Made by a program: the position numbers and the translations under genes. The notes under the pieces were generated by a model, which ran no database searches, was not told the origin of the DNA, and saw only the letters and a program-made list of their open reading frames with translations. From positions 1 to 34,958 of the forward strand of contig JABMOW010000023.1 in NCBI GenBank assembly GCA_013204025.1: DNA of 34,958 bases. The letters are read 5' to 3'. This stretch comes from Fidelibacterota bacterium. GTDB lineage: Bacteria; Fidelibacterota; Marinisomatia; SCGC-AAA003-L08; JACNLC01. The first letter of the stretch is position 1; every line of letters begins with the position of its first letter. This document shows, in pieces, positions 8,593-16,917 of this stretch.

Positions 8593-9110
8593 TTCACATA
8601 ATTGCAGGAAAATATAAGGGTAGGAAATTCAACGAAGGCCATATCCCTGGTGTACGTCCTACATTAGCCCAGGTAAAAAAATCTGTGATGCAGATATTGG
8701 AGCCTTTTGACGGGAAATCAGTTCTTGATCTCTTTGCTGGTGTTGGCACCATGGGGATTGAAGCAATCAGCAGAGGAGCGGATAGCGTGACATTTGTTGA
8801 AAAAGACCATCGGGCATTTCAGATATTGAGAAGGAACCTCGCCTCGATCTGTCCAAATGAATCTTTTCTTACTCTCAAAATGGATGTCCGGCGATATTTG
8901 CTCGGATACGATGATCAGTTCGACATTATTTTAGCTGATCCTCCTTATGGATTCATTGAATTTAGCCAATTATTAGAAGAAATTAAACCTTTGCTCAAAC
9001 CAGATGGAATATTTTGTATGGAAATGAGAAAAACAAAGATTGATGGTGACGAATTTCGTATCAAACTGTACGGAAAAACCCAGATCGTATTTTGGAAGAA
9101 TGCATCATGA
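8589..9110 (+). CDS. rsmD: 16S rRNA (guanine-N2)-methyltransferase RsmD
   Basis: Methylates G966 (E. coli numbering) of 16S rRNA. The 173-residue protein begins with the RsmD block IIAGKYKGRK and VRPTLAQVKKSVM, has the SAM-binding motif LDLFAGVGTMGIEAISRGA (about 46-64) and the catalytic motif DPPYGF (about 117-122). Length is typical. It starts with ATGA overlapping the PilN-like gene and ends with ATGA overlapping coaD. The rsmD-coaD pair is a common bacterial arrangement, which supports both names. Confidence 0.93.
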   Translation: MIHIIAGKYKGRKFNEGHIPGVRPTLAQVKKSVMQILEPFDGKSVLDLFAGVGTMGIEAISRGADSVTFVEKDHRAFQILRRNLASICPNESFLTLKMDVRRYLLGYDDQFDIILADPPYGFIEFSQLLEEIKPLLKPDGIFCMEMRKTKIDGDEFRIKLYGKTQIVFWKNAS

Positions 9111-9589
9111 AAATCGCAATCTATCCAGGAACGTTTGATCCAATAACTTTCGGTCATATAGACATCATTGGAAGAGCAGCAACGTTGTTTGACGAAGTCA
9201 TTGTTGCTATTTCACAGAATTCCGAAAAAAAGTCATTATTTAGTGACGCAGAAAGGATTGCGCTCATTTCAGAGTCAGTGAAGAAATGGCAAAATGTCAG
9301 CGTTGATCAGTTTGAAGGATTATTGGTCGATTATGCAGCCATCCAAAAAGCAAATGCCATCATCCGTGGATTACGGGCGTTATCTGATTTTGAATTTGAA
9401 TTCAAGATGGCTTTGATGAACCGGGCACTTAAGGATGAAATCACAACGTTATTTTTAATGCCTCATGCAAAATTTACTCACGTGAGTTCTTCATTGGTCA
9501 GAGAAGTTGCTTCGCTCAAAGGTGATGTTTCGTCTCTGGTACCCAATCATGTGGAATTAGCAATTAAAACAAAATTTAATATTGAATAA
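9107..9589 (+). CDS. coaD: Phosphopantetheine adenylyltransferase
   Basis: Fourth step of coenzyme A synthesis: joins ATP and 4'-phosphopantetheine to give dephospho-CoA. The 160 residues carry the nucleotidyltransferase motif YPGTFDPITFGH (6-17, with Thr9 and His17), the family block IIRGLRALSDFEFEFKMALMNR and the C-terminal motif VSSSLVREVASLKGDVSSLVP. Length matches CoaD exactly. ATG 9107 is chosen over the longer TTG at 9092 because it gives the canonical N-terminus and an ATGA overlap with rsmD. It shares the fold but not the sequence class of nadD at 996. Confidence 0.96.
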   Translation: MKIAIYPGTFDPITFGHIDIIGRAATLFDEVIVAISQNSEKKSLFSDAERIALISESVKKWQNVSVDQFEGLLVDYAAIQKANAIIRGLRALSDFEFEFKMALMNRALKDEITTLFLMPHAKFTHVSSSLVREVASLKGDVSSLVPNHVELAIKTKFNIE

Positions 9590-10514
9590 GTTTATAAAAT
9601 ATTCACATGATTCTCGTGATTTACCGAATACTCGTTTTGTGTTTCCCGAATCGAATGATGAACGCGTGAGTATGGCATGTGCCCATCTTCAAGAAAGTGT
9701 TGACGTAATTCCCATTGAAAATTTCTATCCAAAGATTGTTGATTACTTTGAAATTGCACGTAGGATGGAATTCACCAAAAACTGGCCTGGGAATGTTTTA
9801 GAAAAATATCTGGAACATCCCCTTCATCTATCCATGATGATGCTAAATACAGATGATGTGGATCATCTGATTGCTGGTGTATCCATTAGTCAAGAGGACA
9901 TCATCAGAACGGCTCTTCGGATCATTGGTTTGCAGAATCGACATCGTTGGGTTTTCAGTTCTTCTCTTCTGATTTCACCTGCAGGTGATCGAAAATTTAC
10001 ATTTGCAGACTGTTCAATTGTCGCCGAACCCACCCCTGAACAATTATGCAGTATTGCTGGGGAAACGGCCATATTTCATGAAAAGTTGACAGGCGAACAA
10101 CCGATGGTGGCATTTATATCATTTTCAACCAAAGGTAGTTTTTCACATTACCGGGTCGATAAAGTCATCAAGGCGCATTCACTATTTCAAAAAAAATATC
10201 CACAAATCCCAGCTTTAGGTGAAGTTCAGATTGATGCTGCCATTCAACTTGAAAGTACAGAATGGGATGTCGATTCAACTGATTTGGTAGGAAATGCCAA
10301 TGTTCTTATATTTCCAAATTTAGATGCTGGTAACGTAGCATACCAGTTGACAAAGCGACTGGCTGGTTATCATGCTGCAGGCTCTGTGATCCATGGATTA
10401 AAAAAACGCATCACTCTGTTATCAAAAAAATGTGACACTGATGAAATAATAAATACTATGATTTTCGCTTCGAAGTTGAAAGGAGAAAATGCCCACTTAC
10501 AATTACAAATGTAA
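9582..10514 (+). CDS. Phosphate acetyl/butyryltransferase family protein (Pta-like) with altered active site
   Basis: Pta interconverts acetyl-CoA and acetyl phosphate. The 310-residue protein aligns along the whole family: RFVFPESNDERV near the start, HLIAGVSIS..IIRTALRIIG, FADCSIVAEPTPEQL, GEVQIDAAI and NVLIFPNLDAGNVAYQLTKR. The end is unusual: the normally invariant block LSRGCSxxD reads LSKKCDTDE, so the Arg and Asp reported to be catalytic in the Methanosarcina enzyme appear as Lys and Glu. It may be a slower Pta or act on another acyl phosphate. The start is TTG 9582, overlapping coaD by 8 bases, with no good ribosome-binding site. No acetate kinase gene is in the window. Confidence 0.8.
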   Translation: MNKFIKYSHDSRDLPNTRFVFPESNDERVSMACAHLQESVDVIPIENFYPKIVDYFEIARRMEFTKNWPGNVLEKYLEHPLHLSMMMLNTDDVDHLIAGVSISQEDIIRTALRIIGLQNRHRWVFSSSLLISPAGDRKFTFADCSIVAEPTPEQLCSIAGETAIFHEKLTGEQPMVAFISFSTKGSFSHYRVDKVIKAHSLFQKKYPQIPALGEVQIDAAIQLESTEWDVDSTDLVGNANVLIFPNLDAGNVAYQLTKRLAGYHAAGSVIHGLKKRITLLSKKCDTDEIINTMIFASKLKGENAHLQLQM

Positions 10515-10770
10515 TGAATGCGGATACACTTTTACCGTTGTTCAAAAAATGTCTGATTCGCCACTTCATATTTGTGAGTTATGTAAAGGAAAGGTAGTTA
10601 GAGTGATCAGTGGAGGTACAGGGCTTATTTTTAAGGGTAGCGGATTTTATCTTACGGACTATGCCAGGAAAAAACAAAATGAGAGTACAAACACTCCGGA
10701 AAAAATAGAAACTGCCAAAACAAAATCTACTTCAAATGAACAAAAAATAAAAGGAAACTCAAATGATTAA
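10489..10770 (+). CDS. FmdB-type zinc ribbon protein
   Basis: A 93-residue protein. The first 45 residues form a zinc ribbon of the FmdB/CxxC_CxxC_SSSS family: [15 protein letters not shown], then [10 protein letters not shown], then [17 protein letters not shown]. The tail is Lys/Thr-rich and looks disordered. The family is widespread, of unknown or loosely 'regulatory' function. AGGAG at 10481-10485 fixes ATG 10489, although this overlaps the end of the Pta-like gene by 26 bases. The stop overlaps the icd start by 8 bases. Confidence 0.88.
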   Translation: MPTYNYKCNECGYTFTVVQKMSDSPLHICELCKGKVVRVISGGTGLIFKGSGFYLTDYARKKQNESTNTPEKIETAKTKSTSNEQKIKGNSND

Positions 10771-12064
10771 AACTACTATACCGAATTTTGGTGAAAAAAT
10801 TAGAATGGTTAACGGACAACTACAAGTTCCTGATAATCCCATTATTCCGTTCATTGAAGGTGATGGAACCGGACCAGATATCTGGGCAGCCACTGTACGT
10901 GTTTTGGATGCAGCGGTTAAGAACGCCTATCAAGGGAAGCGTGAAATTGCCTGGATGGAGGTTTATGCCGGAGATAAAGCCAATGAGGTTTATGGTTCAG
11001 GAACATGGCTTCCCCAAGAAACACTCAACATGATTGACGAGTATTTGGTTTCTATTAAAGGACCTTTGACAACTCCGGTTGGCGGGGGAATAAGATCTAT
11101 CAATGTTGCATTACGTCAGCAACTCGATCTGTACGTTTGCCTACGACCGGTTAGATGGTTTGAAGGTGTACCTTCACCAGTGAAAGCTCCTGAAAATGTG
11201 GATATGGTAATTTTTAGGGAAAATACCGAAGATATTTATGCCGGTATTGAGTTTGAAGAAGGTACAGAGGAGACAAAGGAGTTTATCGACGTCCTGAAAG
11301 AAAAATTTGGGGCCAGGTATATAAAGATTAGATTCCCTAATACTACTGGGATTGGTATTAAACCCATATCAAGAGAAGGAACGGAAAGATTAGTGCGCGC
11401 AGCATTGGACTATAGTATTAATAATAAAAGAAAATCACTTACTTTAGTTCACAAAGGGAATATCATGAAATTCACCGAAGGTGCATTCAAGACTTGGGGA
11501 TATCAGGTTGCTGAACGGGAATTTGGGGATAAAGTATTTACTTGGTCTGAGTATGACAGAATCAAAAATGTCCATGGAGTTAAAGCTGCAGATGATGCTC
11601 AAGAACATGCCATAGAAGTTGGTAGAGTGATTGTTAAAGATGTAATTGCAGATGCGTTTTTGCAACAGATTTTGACAAGACCAAAAGAATATGATGTTAT
11701 TGCCACGATGAATCTAAATGGTGACTACATTTCAGATGCACTGGCAGCACAAGTGGGTGGGATAGGAATTGCTCCAGGTGCAAATATTAATTACGATACT
11801 GGAAAATCCATTTTCGAAGCAACTCACGGAACTGCACCAAAATATGCAGGTCAAGATAAAGTGAACCCCGGTTCTCTTATTTTATCTGGTGAGATGATGT
11901 TTCGATATATGGGTTGGAACGAAGCGGCTGATCTGATACTGAGCTCTATTGACAAGACCATTAGTCAGAAAAAGGTGACTTACGATTTTCACAGGTTGAT
12001 GGAAGGTGCAGTGAAATTGAAATGTTCTGAATTTGGAGACGCTCTTATCTCCAATATGGAATAG
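10763..12064 (+). CDS. icd: Isocitrate dehydrogenase, NADP-dependent
   Basis: TCA-cycle enzyme converting isocitrate to 2-oxoglutarate, CO2 and NADPH. The 433 residues match the bacterial homodimeric class: substrate loop [13 protein letters not shown] with the phosphorylatable Ser at 112, [28 protein letters not shown], and the cofactor loop [14 protein letters not shown] (354-367). Lys360, Tyr361, Val367, Tyr407 and Arg411 correspond to E. coli K344, Y345, V351, Y391 and R395, the set that binds the 2'-phosphate of NADP. NADP use is therefore well supported. AAAGGA at 10749-10754 precedes ATG 10763. No aceK gene is near. Confidence 0.97.
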   Translation: MIKTTIPNFGEKIRMVNGQLQVPDNPIIPFIEGDGTGPDIWAATVRVLDAAVKNAYQGKREIAWMEVYAGDKANEVYGSGTWLPQETLNMIDEYLVSIKGPLTTPVGGGIRSINVALRQQLDLYVCLRPVRWFEGVPSPVKAPENVDMVIFRENTEDIYAGIEFEEGTEETKEFIDVLKEKFGARYIKIRFPNTTGIGIKPISREGTERLVRAALDYSINNKRKSLTLVHKGNIMKFTEGAFKTWGYQVAEREFGDKVFTWSEYDRIKNVHGVKAADDAQEHAIEVGRVIVKDVIADAFLQQILTRPKEYDVIATMNLNGDYISDALAAQVGGIGIAPGANINYDTGKSIFEATHGTAPKYAGQDKVNPGSLILSGEMMFRYMGWNEAADLILSSIDKTISQKKVTYDFHRLMEGAVKLKCSEFGDALISNME

Positions 12065-12123
12065 ACACTATCAGATATGATCGCCTGAGTGATACTTAAA
12101 AGATGTTCTGCTGAAATTCTGAT

Positions 12124-12843
12124 ATGATCCCTCATCAGACCATCCCATTATTTGGTTCTTTATGGTGGCAATCGAATATCGCTACCTTAATATCCATCAT
12201 TCTAATTCTGATATGGGGAAAGCGAAACTCATGGAAGCAAAATCGGGTCCTCTCCTATGCAATCGGAGTTGTCCTGCTATTACGTTATTTCTGGGCAGAA
12301 TGGTACACGATAGATATCAACTTATGGACGATCCAATCTAGTCTCCCTTTACAGATGTGCGGAATTGCTGCTATCCTTTCGGGGATCGTTCCATTTTGGC
12401 GTAATCAGACTGCATATGAATTTTTGTATTTTTGGGGAATTCCCGGAGCACTTCACTCTGTGATAACCCCCGAATTTACAATCGGGACAGAAGGTCCTTT
12501 ATTCATCGAATATTATATCAGTCATGGCGGTATTATTATATCTGCATTGTTTTTGACATTATTTCTGGGGATGCGACCTCGCCAGGGTTCATGGTGGAAA
12601 ATCTTCCTTTGGACTCAACCTATCCTCCTCATTATCGGACTCATAAACTACGTGTTGGATGCAAATTATATGTACCTATGCGTTCCACCCGATGTAAATA
12701 ATCCGTTCGTCATTGGTAGATTTCCTCTTCATTTGATATTTCTAGAATTAGCAGGAATTTTACATTTTTTTATCGTGTACATTCCATTTGGGATCAAATA
12801 TCGAAAACAGAAAATTATGCTTGAAGACTTACATGGCTCATGA
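12124..12843 (+). CDS. TMEM164/YwaF-type integral membrane protein (TIGR02206)
   Basis: A 239-residue polytopic membrane protein with about six or seven hydrophobic segments. Family motifs are LPLQMCGIAAIL (about 75-86), FLYFWGIPGALHSVITP, YYISHGGIIISALF and NYMYLCVPPDVNNPF. Bacterial members (YwaF) have no settled function; the human relative TMEM164 is reported to be a membrane acyltransferase using a cysteine. The Cys in LPLQMC and the His in YYISHG would be the residues to consider here; usual bacterial members have His rather than Gln in LPLHLC. There is no clear ribosome-binding site. It stands alone between icd (59-base gap) and obg (106-base gap). Confidence 0.82.
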   Translation: MIPHQTIPLFGSLWWQSNIATLISIILILIWGKRNSWKQNRVLSYAIGVVLLLRYFWAEWYTIDINLWTIQSSLPLQMCGIAAILSGIVPFWRNQTAYEFLYFWGIPGALHSVITPEFTIGTEGPLFIEYYISHGGIIISALFLTLFLGMRPRQGSWWKIFLWTQPILLIIGLINYVLDANYMYLCVPPDVNNPFVIGRFPLHLIFLELAGILHFFIVYIPFGIKYRKQKIMLEDLHGS

Positions 12844-12892
12844 GATACAAACCAGTGAATGACAAAACCTCGGATCTTACACATTTAATATG

Positions 12893-12908
12893 CAGGATTA
12901 ATATCCTG
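12893..12908. repeat. Perfect inverted repeat upstream of obg
   Basis: CAGGAT-TAAT-ATCCTG forms a 6-bp stem with a 4-base loop, about 40 bases before the obg GTG start. No T-run follows on the plus strand, so it is not an obvious terminator; it could be an operator or leader hairpin. The remainder of the 106-base gap is AT-rich without a clear promoter. Confidence 0.35.
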
Positions 12909-12949
12909 TTGAGACGTTTAATAAAAAATGTCAGAGAAAGATAAACATT

Positions 12950-13945
12950 GTGAAATTTATTGATCAGGCTACAGTTTATGTAAAAGCCGGTAACGGTGGT
13001 CATGGGTGCATCGCTTTTTTGCGTGAAAAACATCGTCCCAGAGGTGGACCGAGTGGCGGTGATGGCGGTCGTGGCGGGAATGTCATTCTGGTAGTCAATT
13101 CACAATTATCAACCCTCCATGATATAACGTATAATCGTCATTACCGTGCAGGACGTGGCGGTCATGGATCAGGAAACAACCGACATGGGAAGAATGGAGA
13201 AGATATTCGTATCCAGGTACCCCCAGGAACGATAGTGAAAGATTCCGAGACCAATCAGATCATTTGTGATTTGACTAAATCAGATGAAAACTTTATTATT
13301 GTCCATGGCGGGAATGGCGGCTTTGGAAATTCCCGGTTTAAAACGCAGATGAATACTGCGCCACGGATTGCTAATGATGGGCAGGAGGGGGCGGAAATGA
13401 CCATTGATTTCGAACTAAAAGTTCTGGCTGATGTAGGGTTAGTAGGATTTCCCAATGCAGGGAAATCTACTTTACTATCTTCCGTTTCTGCGGCTCGACC
13501 AAAGATTGCAGATTACCCATTTACCACACTCGTCCCAAATCTTGGGATCATCAAATACGCAGATTTCTCTTCTTTTGTCATGGCTGATATTCCTGGGTTA
13601 ATAGAGGGTGCCAGTGAAGGAAAAGGCTTAGGTAATCAGTTCCTCCGACATATTGAGCGAACCCGAGTTCTTGTCTTCTTAATTGATGGTAACGATGAAC
13701 ACATTCTGGATCAGTACGATCTGTTGAGAAAGGAACTGGACCAGAAAAATTCCGAACTGAATTTTCGACCTTCAATGGTATTACTCACAAAAAAAGATAC
13801 CTGGACAGAGCATCCTCAAATTGATATGGCAGAATTTAAAAACGTTCCCGTGATGTCTATTTCGTCTGTAACAGGCGATGGAATTCAGGCCGCAATTCAT
13901 AAGATTGTCTCATTGATAAACATTATACCTGATGATCCCGACTAA
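12950..13945 (+). CDS. obg: GTPase Obg
   Basis: Ribosome-associated GTPase for 50S maturation and stress control (also called ObgE/CgtA). The 331 residues have the glycine-rich Obg fold (1-158, with GGPSGGDGGRGG and GRGGHGSGNNRHGKNG) and a G domain: G1 GFPNAGKST (166-174), G2 region DYPFTTLVPNLG, G3 DIPGL (213-217). The G4 motif is TKKD where NKxD is usual, a variation also found in other FCB bacteria. The variable C-terminal OCT domain is absent or very short. GTG 12950 gives the canonical MKFIDQA start. It overlaps dprA by 14 bases; rplU/rpmA are not adjacent. Confidence 0.95.
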   Translation: MKFIDQATVYVKAGNGGHGCIAFLREKHRPRGGPSGGDGGRGGNVILVVNSQLSTLHDITYNRHYRAGRGGHGSGNNRHGKNGEDIRIQVPPGTIVKDSETNQIICDLTKSDENFIIVHGGNGGFGNSRFKTQMNTAPRIANDGQEGAEMTIDFELKVLADVGLVGFPNAGKSTLLSSVSAARPKIADYPFTTLVPNLGIIKYADFSSFVMADIPGLIEGASEGKGLGNQFLRHIERTRVLVFLIDGNDEHILDQYDLLRKELDQKNSELNFRPSMVLLTKKDTWTEHPQIDMAEFKNVPVMSISSVTGDGIQAAIHKIVSLINIIPDDPD

Positions 13946-14999
13946 CCAAATCATTAGCCTCACAGCTGTTGAGGGCGTTGGCCCTGGCAGGATAAGATCA
14001 ATTATCCGAACTTACCCTCAATTGGATGATATTACTCATTTGACGGTCAAAGACCTCTTGCAAGTAGAGAGAATTTCGCATGATATTGCAGGTAAAATTC
14101 AAAAAGTGGATCTTGATCATGGTCAAATAGCATTAGATAAAATTCAAAAACTCGGTGGCTATTACTCTTCGTACTGGGCTGACGACTTTCCCGAACCATT
14201 AAGGTCAGTTTACGATGCACCAATTGGAATATTTGTCCTAGGTACACTTCAATCTATACCTTGCATCTCCATCGTCGGCACACGTAAACCTACTCTGTAT
14301 GGTAAAAAAACCACCCAAAATCTCACAACTGCCCTGTGCCATGCAGGATTAGGTATTGTCAGTGGATTTGCACGTGGGACCGATACCATCAGTCATGCAA
14401 CTGCCCTCGAACAAGGAGGATTCACTATAGCAGTCCTTGGAAATGGTGTCGATATCTGCTATCCTGCTGAAAATCATAAAATTCGCGATCAGATTATTGA
14501 GAAAGGCGCATTCATTTCAGAATTCCCGCCAGGCACTCGTCCTGATGCAAAACATTTCCCACGACGGAATCGGGTTATTAGTGGATTGTCCCGCGGCGTT
14601 GTAGTTATTGAAGCAGGAAAAAAAAGTGGCGCTGTCATATCTGCGCTCTATGCACTAGACCAAAACAGAGAAGTATTCGCCGTCCCCGGGAAGATTGATA
14701 ATCCAATGTCGTACGGATGTCACAGGTTAATCCAACAAGGCGCCAAATTAGTCACTTCCGTGCATGATATTTTGCTGGAACTGAAGCTCGAAAAAGTTCC
14801 ACAGCAAATCACCTTGCTACCAAATCTGACAGAAGAGGAAGAACGGGTTTTTCATATTTTAGGAACGGATGAAGTTCATATTGATGACCTATGTTCCGAA
14901 TTGCAAATGGATACTCCAGAAATGCTGTCAATTTTACTAATGCTTGAACTTAAAAGCCTGGTAATCCAACAGCCGGGTAAATATTTTATTAGAGCTTGA
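13932..14999 (+). CDS. dprA: DNA processing protein DprA
   Basis: Binds incoming single-stranded DNA and loads RecA during natural transformation. The 355 residues have an N-terminal helix-hairpin-helix/SAM-like region (EGVGPGRIRSII), the Rossmann-like core with SIVGTRKPT, SGFARGTDTISHATAL, GNGVDICYPAEN, FPRRNRVISGLS and EAGKKSGAVISALYALDQNREVFAVPG (split here by ordinary residues), and a C-terminal winged helix (about 295-355). Length is typical. The start overlaps obg by 14 bases. Together with the ComEA-like gene at 5748 it suggests competence for DNA uptake, though DprA also occurs in non-competent species. Confidence 0.94.
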   Translation: MIPTNQIISLTAVEGVGPGRIRSIIRTYPQLDDITHLTVKDLLQVERISHDIAGKIQKVDLDHGQIALDKIQKLGGYYSSYWADDFPEPLRSVYDAPIGIFVLGTLQSIPCISIVGTRKPTLYGKKTTQNLTTALCHAGLGIVSGFARGTDTISHATALEQGGFTIAVLGNGVDICYPAENHKIRDQIIEKGAFISEFPPGTRPDAKHFPRRNRVISGLSRGVVVIEAGKKSGAVISALYALDQNREVFAVPGKIDNPMSYGCHRLIQQGAKLVTSVHDILLELKLEKVPQQITLLPNLTEEEERVFHILGTDEVHIDDLCSELQMDTPEMLSILLMLELKSLVIQQPGKYFIRA

Positions 15000-15039
15000 A
15001 TGCATCTTGTCAAGTATGTCCTCGAATCTACGATGATGG

Positions 15040-15053
15040 AAAATAATTATTTT
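15040..15053. repeat. AT-only palindrome downstream of dprA
   Basis: AAAATAATTATTTT is a perfect 14-base palindrome about 40 bases after the dprA stop. Being pure A/T it may arise by chance or be a weak transcript end. It is in the 257-base gap 15000-15256, the longest gene-free stretch of the window. Confidence 0.3.
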
Positions 15054-15065
15054 TCGGCAGCGAAC

Positions 15066-15091
15066 AAAATGGGCCGTTAAAATGGGCCGTT
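15066..15091. repeat. Tandem duplication of a 13-base unit
   Basis: AAAATGGGCCGTT occurs twice in immediate succession (15066-15078 and 15079-15091) with no mismatch. The GGGCC core contrasts with the AT-rich surroundings. It lies between dprA and the lipoprotein gene; it might be a slippage product or a pair of protein-binding sites. Confidence 0.7.
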
Positions 15092-15202
15092 ATTACAATA
15101 TCGATTTCATAAGTGAACTTAAAGTGTGAATCCTTCAAGTCGACACAGTATAAAGTCTCTGCTTAAAACCAGGAACTTTATCTTTCATTTCTTTTGTGAA
15201 AA

Positions 15203-15229
15203 TTTTACGAGTTCTAAACAAAGTATAAT
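15203..15229 (+). promoter_or_regulatory. Possible promoter for the MORN-like lipoprotein gene
   Basis: A perfect TATAAT at 15224-15229 lies 27 bases before ATG 15257. The best -35 is TTTTAC at 15203-15208 with a short 15-base spacer, a poor match. No upstream gene reads directly into this one, so a promoter is expected in this gap. Confidence 0.35.
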
Positions 15230-15256
15230 TCCGCTTCAATAAAATTGAAATAAGCA

Positions 15257-15733
15257 ATGTCAGATTATCATAAACTAATATCACTCTTTTATCTCATTTT
15301 CTATTTGTTCTTTTTTAGCTGTACTCATCGCCCCGAAGTAACTGATGAATGGCCGGATGGTACTCCTCAAAGATCAGAGAAAATATTGAAATCAGGACAT
15401 TCGGTTGAATATTCGTATTATCCAAACGGAAAGCTGGAATTTAAAGCCACGTACTTCAATGATATGCTTGATGGTAAATCTGAATATTGGGATGAAAATG
15501 GTCATCTTAAATCCGTATCAACTTACTCAGCAGAGAAGCTGCACGGGCTTTGGCTACAGTATAAAACAGATGATAGGGTTATTCATTCCGTTGAGTATTT
15601 TCACGGTCAAAAACACGGTCTTGAGATCTGGTATTGGGATAATGGTCAGAAGAAATCAGAACAACGATTTGAATTTGATCATCCGGCAACGGATATAAGA
15701 AGATGGGATTCTGGTGGTAAACCTATGAATTGA
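15257..15733 (+). CDS. Lipoprotein with MORN-like (YwqK-type) repeats
   Basis: A 158-residue lipoprotein: hydrophobic signal peptide ending FFFSC with probable acylated Cys22. Four or five MORN_2-like repeats follow, for example YYPNGKLEFKATYFNDMLDG, YWDENGHLKSVSTYSAEKLHG and YWDNGQKKSEQRF. Databases often label such proteins 'YwqK family antitoxin', but nothing here supports a toxin-antitoxin pair: no toxin-like gene is adjacent and the protein is exported. A surface or periplasmic binding role is more likely, which is inference. It begins a run of four small genes. Confidence 0.8.
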   Translation: MSDYHKLISLFYLIFYLFFFSCTHRPEVTDEWPDGTPQRSEKILKSGHSVEYSYYPNGKLEFKATYFNDMLDGKSEYWDENGHLKSVSTYSAEKLHGLWLQYKTDDRVIHSVEYFHGQKHGLEIWYWDNGQKKSEQRFEFDHPATDIRRWDSGGKPMN

Positions 15734-15827
15734 AGAGTATTCTGTTTTTTACCCGGGTTAGTTTTAAATAAATTAGAACAAACTCATTGATTCAATGTTT
15801 GCAAATTTATCAATTATAGAAATAACT

Positions 15828-15832
15828 GGAGA
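15828..15832 (+). promoter_or_regulatory. Shine-Dalgarno sequence fixing the start at 15837
   Basis: GGAGA at 15828-15832 lies 4 bases before ATG 15837, whereas the upstream in-frame ATG at 15795 has no such sequence. The shorter product also begins with a proper signal peptide. Confidence 0.65.
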
Positions 15833-15836
15833 CAAA

Positions 15837-16247
15837 ATGAAAAAAGTACTTTTATTAAACTCAATCATCATTTTAATTATGATCAGTTTTGTATTTACTG
15901 TAGATCGGAAAGACTCTAATGCACCGGTAAAAGATGAGCAATTTAAAATTGAATCTAAAAAACTGAAAATAGAATATGCTGCTCTTGAAAAACAAATCTC
16001 TGATTATTATTCTGAAGAGTTCAAACATCTAAAAGAACAACAAACAACAGAATTAGAGACACTTCACAGGGAACTAAAGGAAAAGTACTACGAGTTGCAA
16101 AAGAAATATGATGTGAAAGATTCTCGTCAGAACATGCCAAATACGGATGCGAGATCCTTGAAAAAAGATGAAAAAATCAAACCCAAAAAAGGAACTCCAA
16201 GGAAACCCACAGCGACTAAACAAAAGAAAAAACCGGGTGCCAAATAA
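15837..16247 (+). CDS. Exported lysine-rich coiled-coil protein, unknown function
   Basis: Not recognised. The 136-residue product has an N-terminal hydrophobic segment (MKKVLLLN to about residue 21; signal peptide or anchor), then a helical, charged stretch (about 35-95) with coiled-coil character (EYAALEKQISDYY, LETLHRELKEKYYELQKKY), and a Lys/Pro-rich basic tail (about 105-136). There is no lipobox cysteine. A basic disordered tail could bind cell wall, lipopolysaccharide or nucleic acid. It lies between a MORN-like lipoprotein and a small membrane protein. Confidence 0.65.
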   Translation: MKKVLLLNSIIILIMISFVFTVDRKDSNAPVKDEQFKIESKKLKIEYAALEKQISDYYSEEFKHLKEQQTTELETLHRELKEKYYELQKKYDVKDSRQNMPNTDARSLKKDEKIKPKKGTPRKPTATKQKKKPGAK

Positions 16248-16294
16248 CAATACGATATTTCTAATAATTTTACCTTCAATTTGATTTAAGTCTG

Positions 16295-16498
16295 ATGGAA
16301 ATTCTAGCCTACCTGTTATTGAGTTTTGTGTTGATCATTTGGATAGGTATGATCTTTTTTGAATTAGTTTCCGCCTTCCCCGAAGGGGCTCTCGGTATCA
16401 TTGTAATTATTGCATTTTCAATTCTTTTTATTAAAGCGCTCAAAGAACGAATCAACAATAAAGAGGATGATCATTATGCAAAAACCGTTAAAAAATAG
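16295..16498 (+). CDS. Small membrane protein upstream of ybjQ
   Basis: A 67-residue protein with two hydrophobic segments (about 4-27 and 33-47) and a charged C-terminus (KALKERINNKEDDHYAKTVKK). It ends 10 bases before the YbjQ gene and its last codons hold the ribosome-binding site of that gene, so the two are likely co-expressed. I know of no function for it. It is counted as real because of the membrane pattern, the conserved-looking spacing and the lack of any competing gene. Confidence 0.6.
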   Translation: MEILAYLLLSFVLIIWIGMIFFELVSAFPEGALGIIVIIAFSILFIKALKERINNKEDDHYAKTVKK

Positions 16499-16508
16499 GA
16501 GAAAATAA

Positions 16509-16835
16509 TTGATCCTGACCACGCAAGACTCCTTTTCTGAATATGAGATTATCAATACACTTGGGGTAGTGAAAGGAAGTACCGTTCGAGCCAGACATTT
16601 GGGAAAAGATATCTTCGCTGCTATTCGAAACATAGTAGGCGGAGAGATTCCAGAATACACGAAAATGCTGGCTGAATCCCGTGAACAGGCCTATGATCGG
16701 ATGATTGATGAGGCAAAACAACTGAGCGCTGATGGTATTGTATGTCTTCGGTTTGCTTCATCATCGTTAATGCAGGGTGCAGCGGAAATCCTGGTTTACG
16801 GTACTGCAGTCAAATTAAAGAAAAAAACTCAATAA
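16509..16835 (+). CDS. YbjQ family (UPF0145) protein
   Basis: A 108-residue protein of the YbjQ family, sometimes called a heavy-metal-binding domain, which forms pentameric rings; its physiological role is unknown. Motifs are IINTLGVVKGSTVRARHLGKD at the N-terminus, a central helix EYTKMLAESREQAYDRMIDEA, and ADGIVCLRFASSSLMQGAAEILVYGTAV at the end (given here in parts, about 75-101). The TTG start at 16509 is fixed by AGGAGA at 16497-16502, six bases upstream. It is probably coupled to the small membrane protein in front. Confidence 0.88.
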   Translation: MILTTQDSFSEYEIINTLGVVKGSTVRARHLGKDIFAAIRNIVGGEIPEYTKMLAESREQAYDRMIDEAKQLSADGIVCLRFASSSLMQGAAEILVYGTAVKLKKKTQ

Positions 16836-16917
16836 GTCTTTTAAAAATCAAGCATTAATACCACACCATTATCAAATATTTAAACTCTTACCTTTTATAA
16901 CAAAGGAAAACTTGCTC

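Noticed and set aside
15257..15733. Toxin-antitoxin antitoxin label for the MORN-like protein
   Set aside because: The protein has a lipoprotein signal and no adjacent toxin-like gene, so the common automatic label is not supported.
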